DNA from: DATDRQ01 sp035291645
GTDB lineage: Bacteria; Chloroflexota; Anaerolineae; Anaerolineales; UBA4823
Length of the DNA stretch: 19,666 nt
Direction: 5' to 3'
Assembly (NCBI GenBank): GCA_035291645.1
Contig: DATDRQ010000277.1
Location: 1-19,666 of the forward strand
Numbering within the stretch: position 1 is the stretch's first letter; every line of letters starts with the position of its first letter. A program made the position numbers and the translations under genes. Below the pieces are notes generated by a model. The model searched no databases. It saw nothing but the letters and a program-made list of their open reading frames with translations, and was not told the origin of the DNA. Of the stretch, positions 1 through 7,862 are shown piece after piece.

Positions 1-261
1 GACCCGCGCATCGTAGACTGGATGGTGCGTACGGCAGAAAAGGCCGGTCTCCCTTACCAGCTGGAGGTGCTGGAGGCCGGTACGACGGACGCGCGGGCCA
101 TCCAGTTGAGCCGCGCCGGGGTCCCGGCTGGCTGCGTCTCCATTCCCTGCCGCTATATCCACGCCCCCTCTGAGATGGTGGACCGGGACGACGTCGAGAA
201 CGCCGTCAGGCTGCTCCTGGCCCTGGTCCAACAGGCGGACCCCTTTCACGAGACCGAATAA
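1..261 (+). CDS. M42 family metallopeptidase (glutamyl aminopeptidase/endoglucanase type), C-terminal part
   Basis: Only the last 86 residues are in the window; the reading frame is open from base 1. Seen: a TTDA stretch (Asp at fragment residue 30) followed by a GVP...IPCRYIHAP segment with His at fragment residue 54, then a helix ending in PFHETE. In the M42 family (dinuclear-metal aminopeptidases such as TET/PepA-like and FrvX/YsdC proteins) the GTDA region and the RYIH segment sit at the end of the catalytic domain, and the RYIH His binds metal. The enzyme would remove N-terminal residues from short peptides in the cytoplasm. An internal ATG at 22 is not the start, because the family match continues upstream of it. 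The next gene begins 22 bases downstream on the same strand. The family call is firm; the substrate is unknown. Confidence 0.88.
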   Translation, partial: DPRIVDWMVRTAEKAGLPYQLEVLEAGTTDARAIQLSRAGVPAGCVSIPCRYIHAPSEMVDRDDVENAVRLLLALVQQADPFHETE

Positions 262-283
262 GAGACTTTAACAAATTCCTGAG

Positions 284-1594
284 ATGTGGGATTGGCGAGT
301 GCGGAGAATGGCTAATTTGAAACTGCCCATTTTAATCCTGCTGGCAACCGGCCTGGGGCTGGCTGGCTGCGCGAGGCTGAACATTGCTGCCCCGACGGAC
401 ACCGCCTTGCCCACCTCCACCGCGACCGTCCCGGTCGTTTCGATTACGGAAATTCCCCCTACCCCGGCTGCGCCGGCTACCTTACGGCTATGGCTGCCGG
501 CTCAATTCGATCCTGCCAACGGCTCCCCCGCCGGGAATCTGCTGCAGGCGCGCTTAGACGAGTTCGCCCGCCGCATGGAGATCGATATCGAGGTGCGGGT
601 CAAGTCGGAGAGCGGGGCCGGGGGTCTACTCGATGCGCTGAGCGCGGCGAATGCCGCCGCCCCACTGGCTTTGCCGGACCTGGTGCTCCTGCCGCGCCCG
701 CAGCTCGAGACCGCCGCCCTTAAAGGACTGATCTACCCGCTCGACGGGTTGGTCGAGCCGGTCGGGGAGGGAGACTGGTACCCCTTCGCGGAACAGCTGG
801 CCCGCCTGCAGGACAGCACCTTCGGGTTACCCTTCGCCGGCGATGGGCAGGTCCTGGTGTATCGCCCTGAGAGTATCGAACAGCCGCCGGCCGACTGGCC
901 TACCACGCTGGCCCTCGGCAAGGCGCTGATCTTCTCGGCCGCCGACGAGCAGGCCATCTTCACCCTGTCGGAGTTCCTGGCCGCGGGCGGACACGTCCAG
1001 GACGAAGAGGGCCGGCCTGCTCTTCAAACCCGGACGCTGACCGGGGTACTCTCCTTTTACCAACAGGGCAATCAGGCGGAGGTCTTTCCGGTCTGGATCA
1101 CCCAACTCGAGAGTGATGGTCAGTCCTGGCAGGCTTTCAACGAAGGCCGCGCCGACCAGGCGGTCATCCTGGCTTCCCAATACCTGGCAGCCCCATCCAC
1201 AGAGGCTGTGCTGACCACCATTCCCACTCCGGACGGTGAGCCCTTTACCCTGGCGACGGGTTGGGTGTGGGCGCTCTCCAGCCCGCAAACCGGACGCCGG
1301 GCCTTAAGCGTGGACCTGGCCGAATACCTGACCGAAGGAGAATTCCTTTCCAGGTGGACGGCAGCCGCCGGGTACCTCCCGCCGCGCGCTTCCGCTCTAT
1401 CGGGTTGGCCGGATGCCTCCATCAGCAGCCTGGTGAGCGCTATCGTGCAGTCGGCTCAGGTGATCCCGCCCAACGATGTCCTGGCAGTCCTGGGCCCTGC
1501 CCTGCAACTGGCGACGGTGGAGGTGCTGAAAGCCGAGGCCGAACCCGCCCAGGCATCCCGCGAGGCCATCAGGAATTTGCAAGCTCCAGAATGA
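284..1594 (+). CDS. Family 1 extracellular substrate-binding lipoprotein (ABC transporter type)
   Basis: 436 residues. An N-terminal hydrophobic stretch ends in a lipobox (LAGC, Cys29 from the first ATG), so signal peptidase II cleavage and lipid anchoring are expected. A Thr/Pro/Ala-rich linker follows (about residues 35-65), then a periplasmic-binding fold starting LRLWLP and spanning the rest. Near residues 80-140 it has the usual helix and PDLVLL strand of family 1 binding proteins. ATG 308 (residue 9) gives a more typical 20-residue signal peptide. Neither start has a well-placed Shine-Dalgarno site, so the start is uncertain. No permease or ATPase gene lies next to it; the neighbours are a peptidase and a LysM/M23 gene. 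Ligand unknown (a sugar or oligosaccharide is a family-level guess). Confidence 0.82.
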   Translation: MWDWRVRRMANLKLPILILLATGLGLAGCARLNIAAPTDTALPTSTATVPVVSITEIPPTPAAPATLRLWLPAQFDPANGSPAGNLLQARLDEFARRMEIDIEVRVKSESGAGGLLDALSAANAAAPLALPDLVLLPRPQLETAALKGLIYPLDGLVEPVGEGDWYPFAEQLARLQDSTFGLPFAGDGQVLVYRPESIEQPPADWPTTLALGKALIFSAADEQAIFTLSEFLAAGGHVQDEEGRPALQTRTLTGVLSFYQQGNQAEVFPVWITQLESDGQSWQAFNEGRADQAVILASQYLAAPSTEAVLTTIPTPDGEPFTLATGWVWALSSPQTGRRALSVDLAEYLTEGEFLSRWTAAAGYLPPRASALSGWPDASISSLVSAIVQSAQVIPPNDVLAVLGPALQLATVEVLKAEAEPAQASREAIRNLQAPE

Positions 1595-1616
1595 TAGAAA
1601 AATATATCGGCTAATC

Positions 1617-1665
1617 CTGCTCCAGGCCCTTGCGTGGCTTGAGCAGCCCCTGGATCGCATTTTTT
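1617..1665 (+). terminator. Possible rho-independent terminator after the first binding-protein gene
   Basis: An 11-bp imperfect stem is formed by 1617-1628 with 1636-1646 (CTGCTC and AGGCC arms, one bulged C), with a 7-base loop. A run of six T occurs at 1660-1665, but 13 bases after the stem. An alternative CCAGG/CCTGG hairpin (1622-1626 with 1649-1653) sits closer to the T run. The position just after a stop codon and before a promoter supports a terminator; the spacing does not. Confidence 0.35.
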
Positions 1666-1671
1666 GCCCGG

Positions 1672-1700
1672 TTGACGGATCGGAGCGGCGGTGTTATTAT
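1672..1700 (+). promoter_or_regulatory. Sigma-70-type promoter of the LysM/M23 gene
   Basis: -35 TTGACG at 1672-1677, a 17-base spacer, and -10 TATTAT at 1695-1700. Transcription should start near 1707. An in-frame GTG at 1691 lies inside this promoter and so cannot be the start codon. ATG 1721 with GGAG at 1708-1711 is the start, giving a leader of only about 14 bases. Confidence 0.75.
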
Positions 1701-1720
1701 CCAAACCGGAGACACCTTGT

Positions 1721-2962
1721 ATGCAAGATGATCCACTCCCCGAGTCTACCCCAGATTCGTCCGGGGAAGGCTCACGGGAAAATAGCATAGACGATTTTAA
1801 TACGGCCTCGACCGCGAAAAATGCCAGAGAGAGCCGTGTTTTGTTGCTTTGGCAGGAACTTGGGCGGCGCGAGATGGCCGATCCGTTCATGCGGATCGGT
1901 ACTCACATGCTCTCCATCGCCCTGGTGCTGCTGGTCGTGTGGGTGATGCGCGAATTCTACCTGCGAACGCAGGTCGCCGACGTCCCCCGCCAGCCGGTAC
2001 AGGCTGCTGCGCTGCCCTCCCCGACGCCGACCACCGAGCTGCCCGGCCTGCCCCCATTCAACTGGCCTGAAACCGCTTTCCTGGGCGGCATCCCTCGCCT
2101 GGCCTTGGTCCACACCACCATCCCCACCCGCCCGCGCACCGAGATCATCACTTATGAGGTGCAGCCGGGCGATACCGTCTTCGGCATCGCCGAGAAGTTC
2201 GGCCTGCAGCCGCAGACGATCCTGTGGGGCAATTATTACACCCTGGCCGACAACCCGCACGCTCTCAGCCCGGGGCAAATCCTTAACATCATGCCAAGCG
2301 ATGGCACCTACCACAAGTGGTCAGCCGGGGAAGGGTTGAACGGCGTCGCCGAAGGGTACAGCATCAAACCGGAAGACATCATTAACTGGCCCGGCAACCA
2401 CCTGGATCCGGAAACGCTTGGCGATCTGTCCGACCCCAACATCGAACCGGGCAGCTTCCTGTTCGTCCCCGGGGGGAGCCGGCAGTTCGTCACGTGGAGC
2501 GCGCCACGCATCACCCGCGACAATCCCGGCGTGGCTAAGTTTATCGGCCCCGGCGCCTGCGGTGTGATCGTCGACGGCGCGGTCGGTACGGGCGCCTTCA
2601 TCTGGCCCAGCGCCGCTCACTTCATTTCTGGCTACGATTTTTCTCCCGCCACCAACCACTACGGCATCGACATCGACGGCGACCTGGGCGAGGCGATGTG
2701 GTCCTCTGACAGCGGCGTGATCGTGTATGCCGGCTGGAACAATTTCGGCTACGGCAACATAGTGGTCGTCGATCACGGCAACGGCTGGCAAACCCTGTAC
2801 GCGCACATGGACGTGATCACGGTCGGCTGCGGGGCGAGCGTCTTCCAGGGCTCTCCGATCGGCACGATCGGCAGCACAGGCCAATCCAGCGGAGCGCACA
2901 TCCACTTCGAGATGCTGCACGACAGCTACGGCAAAGTCAATCCCTGGGACTTCTTGCCGTAA
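1721..2962 (+). CDS. Membrane-anchored LysM and M23-peptidase domain protein
   Basis: 413 residues. Acidic, Ser-rich N-terminus; one membrane segment at about residues 62-82 (LSIALVLLVVWVM); Pro/Thr linker. A LysM domain lies at about 142-193 (YEVQPGDTVFGIAEKFG) and a second, more divergent LysM-like unit at about 198-250. The C-terminal M23/LytM domain has all ligands: H313 and D317 (HYGID), H362 (LYAHM) and H393/H395 (HIHFE). Known family role: LysM binds peptidoglycan and active M23 domains are zinc endopeptidases cutting peptide cross-links, so this is likely a cell-envelope hydrolase working outside the membrane. ATG 1721 is chosen over GTG 1691 because of its SD at 1708-1711 and because the promoter overlaps the GTG. 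A strong terminator follows, so it is probably monocistronic. Confidence 0.92.
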   Translation: MQDDPLPESTPDSSGEGSRENSIDDFNTASTAKNARESRVLLLWQELGRREMADPFMRIGTHMLSIALVLLVVWVMREFYLRTQVADVPRQPVQAAALPSPTPTTELPGLPPFNWPETAFLGGIPRLALVHTTIPTRPRTEIITYEVQPGDTVFGIAEKFGLQPQTILWGNYYTLADNPHALSPGQILNIMPSDGTYHKWSAGEGLNGVAEGYSIKPEDIINWPGNHLDPETLGDLSDPNIEPGSFLFVPGGSRQFVTWSAPRITRDNPGVAKFIGPGACGVIVDGAVGTGAFIWPSAAHFISGYDFSPATNHYGIDIDGDLGEAMWSSDSGVIVYAGWNNFGYGNIVVVDHGNGWQTLYAHMDVITVGCGASVFQGSPIGTIGSTGQSSGAHIHFEMLHDSYGKVNPWDFLP

Positions 2963-2989
2963 ACTACAGGGGCCATCCAGAGAACCAAC

Positions 2990-3016
2990 CCGGCTTCTTT
3001 CTAGAAGCCGGTTTTT
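2990..3016 (+). terminator. Rho-independent terminator after the LysM/M23 gene
   Basis: A perfect 9-bp stem (CCGGCTTCT at 2990-2998 with AGAAGCCGG at 3003-3011), loop TTCT, and five T at 3012-3016. It lies between two convergent genes. The opposite strand has no good T run, so it mainly serves the plus strand. Confidence 0.9.
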
Positions 3017-3048
3017 ATTCCTTCTACTCACGCTCCGAAGATGGGTGT

Positions 3049-4332
3049 TTACAACCGGGCCGCCAGGAACGGCACCAGCATCTCGTCAGGGGAGAGGCCG
3101 CCATGGCGACCGAACAGGTGGTCCTGCTTGTTGGACCACCACAGGTAGGCCGACCCGCGCGCCGCCAGCACCAGGTCGCCCAGCCGGTCGAGCAGGCGCG
3201 GGTGCGGCCTGCCCGGCCCGAACAGCCCGGCTTCGACCGCGAAAGGCGCGTCCAGAAAGGTAAACTGGTTCGGCCAGGTGCGATCGACGTACTCGCGCAC
3301 CGCCTCGGTCTGTCCGGGCCGGACGTACAGGTAGGCCAGGCGGTTCTCGCCGGTCGGCAGGAGGTGCAGGCGGCGCACCAGGGAGAGGTGGTGTTTCAGA
3401 TCGTAGTGCGGGTCGGGCCGGGTGGCGATCTGCCCGTGGTCCGCCATCAAGATGAAGAGCGTGTCCTGGCTCGCCGCCGGGCTCAGCCGTTCCAGGAACA
3501 GGCGCTGGCAGGCCCCCGAAAAGGATACAAACTCCTCTACCGTGCGCTCATCGTCCGGGCCGTACAGGTGGGAAAAGTGATCCACCTCGCCCCAGTACAC
3601 CCAGGTGAAGGTGGCGGCGCGCGCCGTCTCTTCGAGCATACGGCGTACTCCTACCCACAGGTCAGTTGCCGTAGTGAATGTGTGAACCTCCGTATCGCGG
3701 AACAGCATCTGGGAAAGACCGGAGCGAGCGATGCCGTGATGTTGGAAGGCAAACACCTGCACCCCGTTCGCGACCAGGTGAGAGCCCAGAGTCGGCAATC
3801 CCAGGAAAGCCTCCGGATCGAACCCGGCGCGCCTGAGGCTGCCGGCGTCCCCCTGATAGGTGATCGGGGCGTGCAGGATGGTGTTCGCCACCACCCCGTA
3901 TTCCTTAAGCCACAGCTCGTAGCCAGCCATGCCGTGCACTGCGGCGCTGGCGCCCGTCCACAGGCTGGTGAGCACCGCTGAAGTCGTGGACGGGACGATG
4001 GAGGTCAAAGGCGCCAGCAAGCCCTGCCGGACCAGGTCGCTCCAGACAGGAGTGAGTCCCTCTCCCATCCAGCGCCTCAAGCGGTGCAGAGACAACGCAT
4101 CCATCAAGACCAGCACGACGTGCCGGAAGTCTTCCCCGAGCGGGGAGATGAGCGCCGTATCGAAGGGACCTGCTCCGAATACCGGAACGCCCAACCAGGC
4201 GCAGATGCTCGCCGGCAGGTTCAACACCGACCGGCCGGCATAAAACGGGTAAGTGAATTCGTCCCCCAGGTTTAGATCGGGCAGACGGTGCTTTTGCAGC
4301 TGCGGAAGCAACTCTGGGGTCAGGTCGGGCAT
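3049..4332 (-). CDS. Alkaline phosphatase superfamily protein (nucleotide pyrophosphatase/phosphodiesterase-like)
   Basis: 427 residues from ATG 4332, which has AGGAG six bases upstream; the frame stays open up to 4416 but without comparable support. Two-metal hydrolase signature in order: VLVLMDAL (D78), VPSTTSAVLTSLWTG with T116 as the likely nucleophile, HGMAGYELW, then WGEVDHFSHLYG (Asp/His ligands), MADHGQI (Asp/His) and a late GRHGG His. This is the layout of type I phosphodiesterase/nucleotide pyrophosphatases (NPP/PglZ-like members of the superfamily). No signal peptide is seen, so it probably acts in the cytoplasm or is peripheral. It is convergent with the LysM/M23 gene and divergent from the second binding-protein gene. 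The superfamily is firm; the substrate is unknown. Confidence 0.87.
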   Translation of the reverse strand: MPDLTPELLPQLQKHRLPDLNLGDEFTYPFYAGRSVLNLPASICAWLGVPVFGAGPFDTALISPLGEDFRHVVLVLMDALSLHRLRRWMGEGLTPVWSDLVRQGLLAPLTSIVPSTTSAVLTSLWTGASAAVHGMAGYELWLKEYGVVANTILHAPITYQGDAGSLRRAGFDPEAFLGLPTLGSHLVANGVQVFAFQHHGIARSGLSQMLFRDTEVHTFTTATDLWVGVRRMLEETARAATFTWVYWGEVDHFSHLYGPDDERTVEEFVSFSGACQRLFLERLSPAASQDTLFILMADHGQIATRPDPHYDLKHHLSLVRRLHLLPTGENRLAYLYVRPGQTEAVREYVDRTWPNQFTFLDAPFAVEAGLFGPGRPHPRLLDRLGDLVLAARGSAYLWWSNKQDHLFGRHGGLSPDEMLVPFLAARL

Positions 4333-4366
4333 GCGATCTCCTGCAAGGTGGGTGCAGATCAGGGTT

Positions 4367-4375
4367 TGATATAAT
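4367..4375 (+). promoter_or_regulatory. Extended -10 promoter of the second binding-protein gene
   Basis: TGATATAAT: a TGN extension directly before a consensus TATAAT (4370-4375). No convincing -35 lies 16-18 bases upstream, which is usual for extended -10 promoters. The predicted start is near 4382, leaving a leader of about 50 bases before ATG 4432. Confidence 0.65.
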
Positions 4376-4431
4376 GGCGGAGCGCTCCCCTGGCGGACCG
4401 GCCAGCGGAACCGCAAGAGGCATACCAGGCG

Positions 4432-5922
4432 ATGAAATTATTTTTCGGGCGGTGCGACCGCCGCTGCGATCATAACCCAGTTCAGGCATTCGCTCCAGCT
4501 TGCCGGGCGGTTTTGGCGATGCTGCTCGCTCTGCTATTGGCGGGCTGCGGCACCCAGCCAACTGCCACCCGGCCTGCGGAAAGGACTGCCCCAGCCCCCT
4601 CACCCACCGTAAGGGTCACGCGGACGACGCCAGCTGCGACCGCTGCGACCCAACCTGTTCGCAACATCCTGATCGAGCCGGGTGAGCTGGACGGGGTGCA
4701 GGTGGTGTTCTGGCACCCGTGGTCCGGGGCCATGGGAGAGGCGCTCGAGCAGGCAGTCTTGGCCTTCAACCGGGAGAACGAATACGGCATCAAAGCCGAA
4801 AGCGTTTTCCAGGGCAACTACAACGAACTCTTCGCGCAGGTCCGGGCGGCCCTAGCGGAGGGAGATCCACCCGGACTGACGGTGGCTCCCATCTACGAGA
4901 TCGCCGCCTGGCAGATGGAAGGCAGCGCGGTCGTCGATCTGCAGCCGTACGTTGAAGACGCCCGCTGGGGATTCAGCCCGGCAGACCAGGCAGATTTCTT
5001 CCCCGTTTTCTGGGATCAGGACCTGGTCGAAGAGCAGCGCCTGGGGCTGCCCGCCCAGCGTTCCGGTCAGGTGTTACTATACAATTCCTCTTGGGCCGAA
5101 GAGCTGGGCTTCAGCGCGCCGCCGGAAACGCCAGAGGAGTTCAAAGAGCAGGCCTGCGCGGCCGCCCAGGCCAATCGCTTGGACGGCGATACATCGAACG
5201 ACGCCACCGGCGGCTGGGCGATCAACACCGCCCCCTCGGCCTTCCTGCCCTGGCTGTCCAGTTTCGGCGCTACTGTGGTGAACCCTTCAGGCGATGGCTA
5301 TCGCTTCAACACGCCCCAAACCGAAGCCGCCCTGGCTTTCTTGAAGGAGTTGTACGACGCCGGCTGCGCCTGGGAAACCCCGACCGAATATGCCGGAGTC
5401 GAGTTTGCCGGGCGCAAGGCCATCTTCGTCACCGGCGCAGTGGCCGACCTGCCACACATCAACGCCGAACTCGAACGGGCTGATAACCCGGACGAGTGGA
5501 CGGTGCTCCCGTTCCCTTCGCCGCGCCGACAGCCTGCCATCGGCGTCTACGGACCTTCGTTCGTTTTGCTCGAAGGCACGCCGGAAGAACAGCTGGCGGC
5601 CTGGCTGTTGGCAACGTGGCTGGCTTCTCCAGAGCAGCAAGCCGGCTTCGTCGAGGCCGGGAGCACGTTTCCGACGCGGGAGAGCGCCCTGGCTCGCCTG
5701 GACGAGTTCGCCGCCGGGCACCCGCAATGGGCCGCAGCCCAATCACTGCTGGAATACGCCCAGGCCGAGCCGGCTTACCCGTCCTGGGATACGGTGCGCT
5801 GGGTAATCGGCGATGTGGGAACGCAGGTCTTCCGGTATTACTTTACCGCCGACCGCATCCCGGCCACGCTGAAGCTGATGGACGAGACCGCTGCCGAGCT
5901 GCACGCCCGGTCCGGAGAATAG
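4432..5922 (+). CDS. Family 1 extracellular substrate-binding lipoprotein (UgpB-like)
   Basis: 496 residues. A long Arg/Cys-containing N-region, a hydrophobic core and lipobox LLAGC (Cys39) mark a lipoprotein. A Thr/Pro/Ala linker (about residues 40-80) leads into a family 1 binding domain beginning QVVFWHPWSGAMGEALEQAV. WHxWSG near the start and a FNRENEYGIKAE segment are typical of glycerol-phosphate/sugar binding proteins such as UgpB; later segments (GQVLLYNSSWAEELGF, GVYGPSFVLLEG) also fit. The first ATG is kept because the next one (residue 30) would leave no charged N-region. SD is weak (AAGAGG about 12 bases upstream). No permease genes adjoin; RNase HI follows after 15 bases. Ligand unknown. 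Confidence 0.88.
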   Translation: MKLFFGRCDRRCDHNPVQAFAPACRAVLAMLLALLLAGCGTQPTATRPAERTAPAPSPTVRVTRTTPAATAATQPVRNILIEPGELDGVQVVFWHPWSGAMGEALEQAVLAFNRENEYGIKAESVFQGNYNELFAQVRAALAEGDPPGLTVAPIYEIAAWQMEGSAVVDLQPYVEDARWGFSPADQADFFPVFWDQDLVEEQRLGLPAQRSGQVLLYNSSWAEELGFSAPPETPEEFKEQACAAAQANRLDGDTSNDATGGWAINTAPSAFLPWLSSFGATVVNPSGDGYRFNTPQTEAALAFLKELYDAGCAWETPTEYAGVEFAGRKAIFVTGAVADLPHINAELERADNPDEWTVLPFPSPRRQPAIGVYGPSFVLLEGTPEEQLAAWLLATWLASPEQQAGFVEAGSTFPTRESALARLDEFAAGHPQWAAAQSLLEYAQAEPAYPSWDTVRWVIGDVGTQVFRYYFTADRIPATLKLMDETAAELHARSGE

Positions 5923-5937
5923 CGCGCGAGTTGCCTT

Positions 5938-6411
5938 GTGGATGAAACCCCTCACGTGACTATCTACACCGATGGCGCCTGCGAGCCCAACCCCGGGCCG
6001 GGCGGCTGGGCCGCCCTGCTGCGTTTCTCCGGTCACGAGACGGTGCTGACCGGCTCCGCGGCAGACACAACCAATAACCGTATGGAGCTGACCGCAGCCG
6101 TGCAGGCTCTGCAGGTGCTTACCCGCCCGTGCCAAATCGATTTCTTCACCGATTCGGAATACTTGCGGCGGGGGATCACCGAGTGGCTGCCAAACTGGCG
6201 GGCGCGCAACTGGCGCCGTAAAGCAGGCGCCCTGGCAAACGCCGACCTGTGGAAGCTCCTGGAGGCCGCCATCCAGCCGCATACCATGCGCTGGCACTGG
6301 GTGCGCGGGCATGGTGGAGACGCGGATAACGAGCGGGTGGACCGCCTGGCAAATCAAGCCATCCCCCGAAATTCATCCCGCCCGGCTCCTGGTACTAACA
6401 AACTATTGTAA
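5938..6411 (+). CDS. rnhA: Ribonuclease HI
   Basis: 157 residues, the normal RNase HI length. It cuts the RNA strand of RNA-DNA hybrids in the cytoplasm (primer removal, R-loop clearing). All catalytic residues are visible: D12 (YTDGAC), E50 (NNRMELTA), D72 (FTDSEYL), H125 (VRGHGG) and D135 (ERVDRLA). The Trp/Arg-rich helix WLPNWRARNWRRK (residues 83-95) is the basic protrusion (handle) that helps hold the hybrid in E. coli-type enzymes. The start is GTG 5938, giving a five-residue lead before the first strand; SD is weak, and the 15-base gap to the upstream gene suggests cotranscription. A second in-frame GTG at 5956 is possible. Confidence 0.95.
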   Translation: MDETPHVTIYTDGACEPNPGPGGWAALLRFSGHETVLTGSAADTTNNRMELTAAVQALQVLTRPCQIDFFTDSEYLRRGITEWLPNWRARNWRRKAGALANADLWKLLEAAIQPHTMRWHWVRGHGGDADNERVDRLANQAIPRNSSRPAPGTNKLL

Positions 6412-6434
6412 GAACGCCACCGGAGTAGCATAAT
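6406..6434 (+). promoter_or_regulatory. Predicted promoter of the CAP-domain gene
   Basis: -35 TTGTAA at 6406-6411, a 17-base spacer and -10 CATAAT at 6429-6434. The -35 overlaps the RNase HI stop codon. The start would be near 6441, about 39 bases ahead of ATG 6480. Confidence 0.55.
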
Positions 6435-6479
6435 AGCACCCAATCCACCCAAACATCGCCGTAACGGGGGGAACAACCA

Positions 6480-7700
6480 ATGCCGAAAACAACCTTGCCC
6501 GCCGTCTTAATCCTGCTGTTCTTGCTGGCCCCTGTCCACAACAAATCAGGTCAGGCGCATCAAATCCTCCTTCCCCCGATCAGCAATCCCGCCCCTGATG
6601 GGCAGGGTCTATCGCCGGCCTATACCGGGTGCGGCGGGACGATTGCACCGCTTGCCCGGGACGCCTACGAGCAGCGCGTCGTCGAGCTGGTCAACGTTGC
6701 CCGGGCGGATGAAGGCCTGCCGCCACTTAAACGCAGCCAACCGTACAGCGAGGCCGCCCGCTACCACGCCGCCGATCTGGGACAGGACAACTACTTCGAT
6801 CACAGCACGTACGACCGTAAGGACGCTAAGTTGGTTTACGTCTGCTCGGCCTGGGACCGGATCGGCGCCTATACCGCCGGCGCCCGCGCCGAGAACGCCG
6901 CCGCCGGCTACTCGACCCCGGAGCAGGTCATGGCAGGTTGGATGGGGAGCGCGGGACACCGTGGTAACATCCTGAACCCAGGCAGCCGCGAGATCGGAGT
7001 TGGATATTACAGCGGCAGCGGGGACTATCACGCCTATTGGGTGCAGGACTTCGGCGCCCGCAGTGGAGAGTATCCGTTGATCATCAACCGCGAAGCGGGG
7101 ACTACCGACCAGCGCGAAGTTTCTCTCTACATTCACGGCGACTGGGAGACGATGCGCCTGCATAACGACGATGGCGCATGGACCGGCTGGCAGCCTTTCC
7201 TGCCCGAGCTGGATTGGGAGCTGCCGCCCACAGCCGGCGAGCACAGCGTAGACGCCGAGCTGCGCGCCGGCAATCTTACCGTCACCAGCCGCGACAGCAT
7301 CACTTTGCTGGATTCCGGGAAACAATTCGCGCCGGTTCTCGGCAACCTGCCGGATAGTCTCTCTTTTACCTACAGCCTACCCGATCAGGAGCTGATCCCT
7401 GCCTCCCAGGAAGTGACCCCGCTGAACGTCGGGAACACCGATCCCCTTTCCTGGGAAGCCGATCTGAATGGGGACCTCTTCTCAGCCTCTCCAAGCACCG
7501 GCATCACCCCCGATCCAATCCAAATCCTGCCCGGCGACTTCAGCGCCTTAAGCCCGGGGAATTACACCGGCAGCCTGACGATTACCGTCACCGATCCTAC
7601 CGATGTGGATGGCTCGCCGCACACCATCGATCTCAAGCTCCAGGTTATCGACACTCCGATCCAGCGGCTATTCGTTCCAGGGGTTATCCACTTCCCATAA
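6480..7700 (+). CDS. Secreted CAP-domain (SCP/PR-1-like) protein with C-terminal beta-sandwich region
   Basis: 406 residues. A signal peptide of about 26 residues (hydrophobic PAVLILLFLLAPV) has no lipobox, so the protein is probably secreted. The CAP domain spans about residues 60-195: ELVNVARADEGLPPL, ARYHAADL (H96), FDHST, a Glu at 138 (RAENAAAG), GHRGNILNP (H160) and YWVQDFG, i.e. the usual His/Glu/His CAP cavity residues. From about 205 on there is no known enzyme motif; residues about 280-400 look like repeated beta-strand segments resembling Ig/BACON-type domains. A G-rich SD (GGGGGGA) sits about 8 bases before the ATG. CAP proteins of bacteria are mostly of unknown function. Own promoter predicted. 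Confidence 0.87.
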   Translation: MPKTTLPAVLILLFLLAPVHNKSGQAHQILLPPISNPAPDGQGLSPAYTGCGGTIAPLARDAYEQRVVELVNVARADEGLPPLKRSQPYSEAARYHAADLGQDNYFDHSTYDRKDAKLVYVCSAWDRIGAYTAGARAENAAAGYSTPEQVMAGWMGSAGHRGNILNPGSREIGVGYYSGSGDYHAYWVQDFGARSGEYPLIINREAGTTDQREVSLYIHGDWETMRLHNDDGAWTGWQPFLPELDWELPPTAGEHSVDAELRAGNLTVTSRDSITLLDSGKQFAPVLGNLPDSLSFTYSLPDQELIPASQEVTPLNVGNTDPLSWEADLNGDLFSASPSTGITPDPIQILPGDFSALSPGNYTGSLTITVTDPTDVDGSPHTIDLKLQVIDTPIQRLFVPGVIHFP

Positions 7701-7783
7701 GTCGCCGCGCGAAAGCCGCGCCCCGCACCAACCGCCACAACAAAATAATGCGAGAGACCTCCATCCGAGAGGCCCGGCCCAGG

Positions 7784-7789
7784 TATAAT
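7784..7789 (+). promoter_or_regulatory. -10 box upstream of the methyltransferase-like gene
   Basis: Consensus TATAAT at 7784-7789, with no clear -35. It overlaps the in-frame ATG at 7788, which rules that ATG out as a start codon and supports ATG 7863. The leader would be about 67 bases. Confidence 0.5.
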
Positions 7790-7862
7790 GCGTTCGCGCC
7801 GACGTGCATGGTCCGTAGTCTCTGCACAGGCGCGCCAAGACTCGATCGGCAGGGAGAAAACA

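Noticed and set aside
2321..3031. 236-codon open frame on the minus strand
   Set aside because: Antisense to the M23 domain of the LysM/M23 gene, crosses its terminator, and has no recognisable motif.
3103..3981. 292-codon open frame on the plus strand
   Set aside because: It lies antisense to the well-supported phosphodiesterase gene, has no domain, and reflects the high GC third positions of the real gene.
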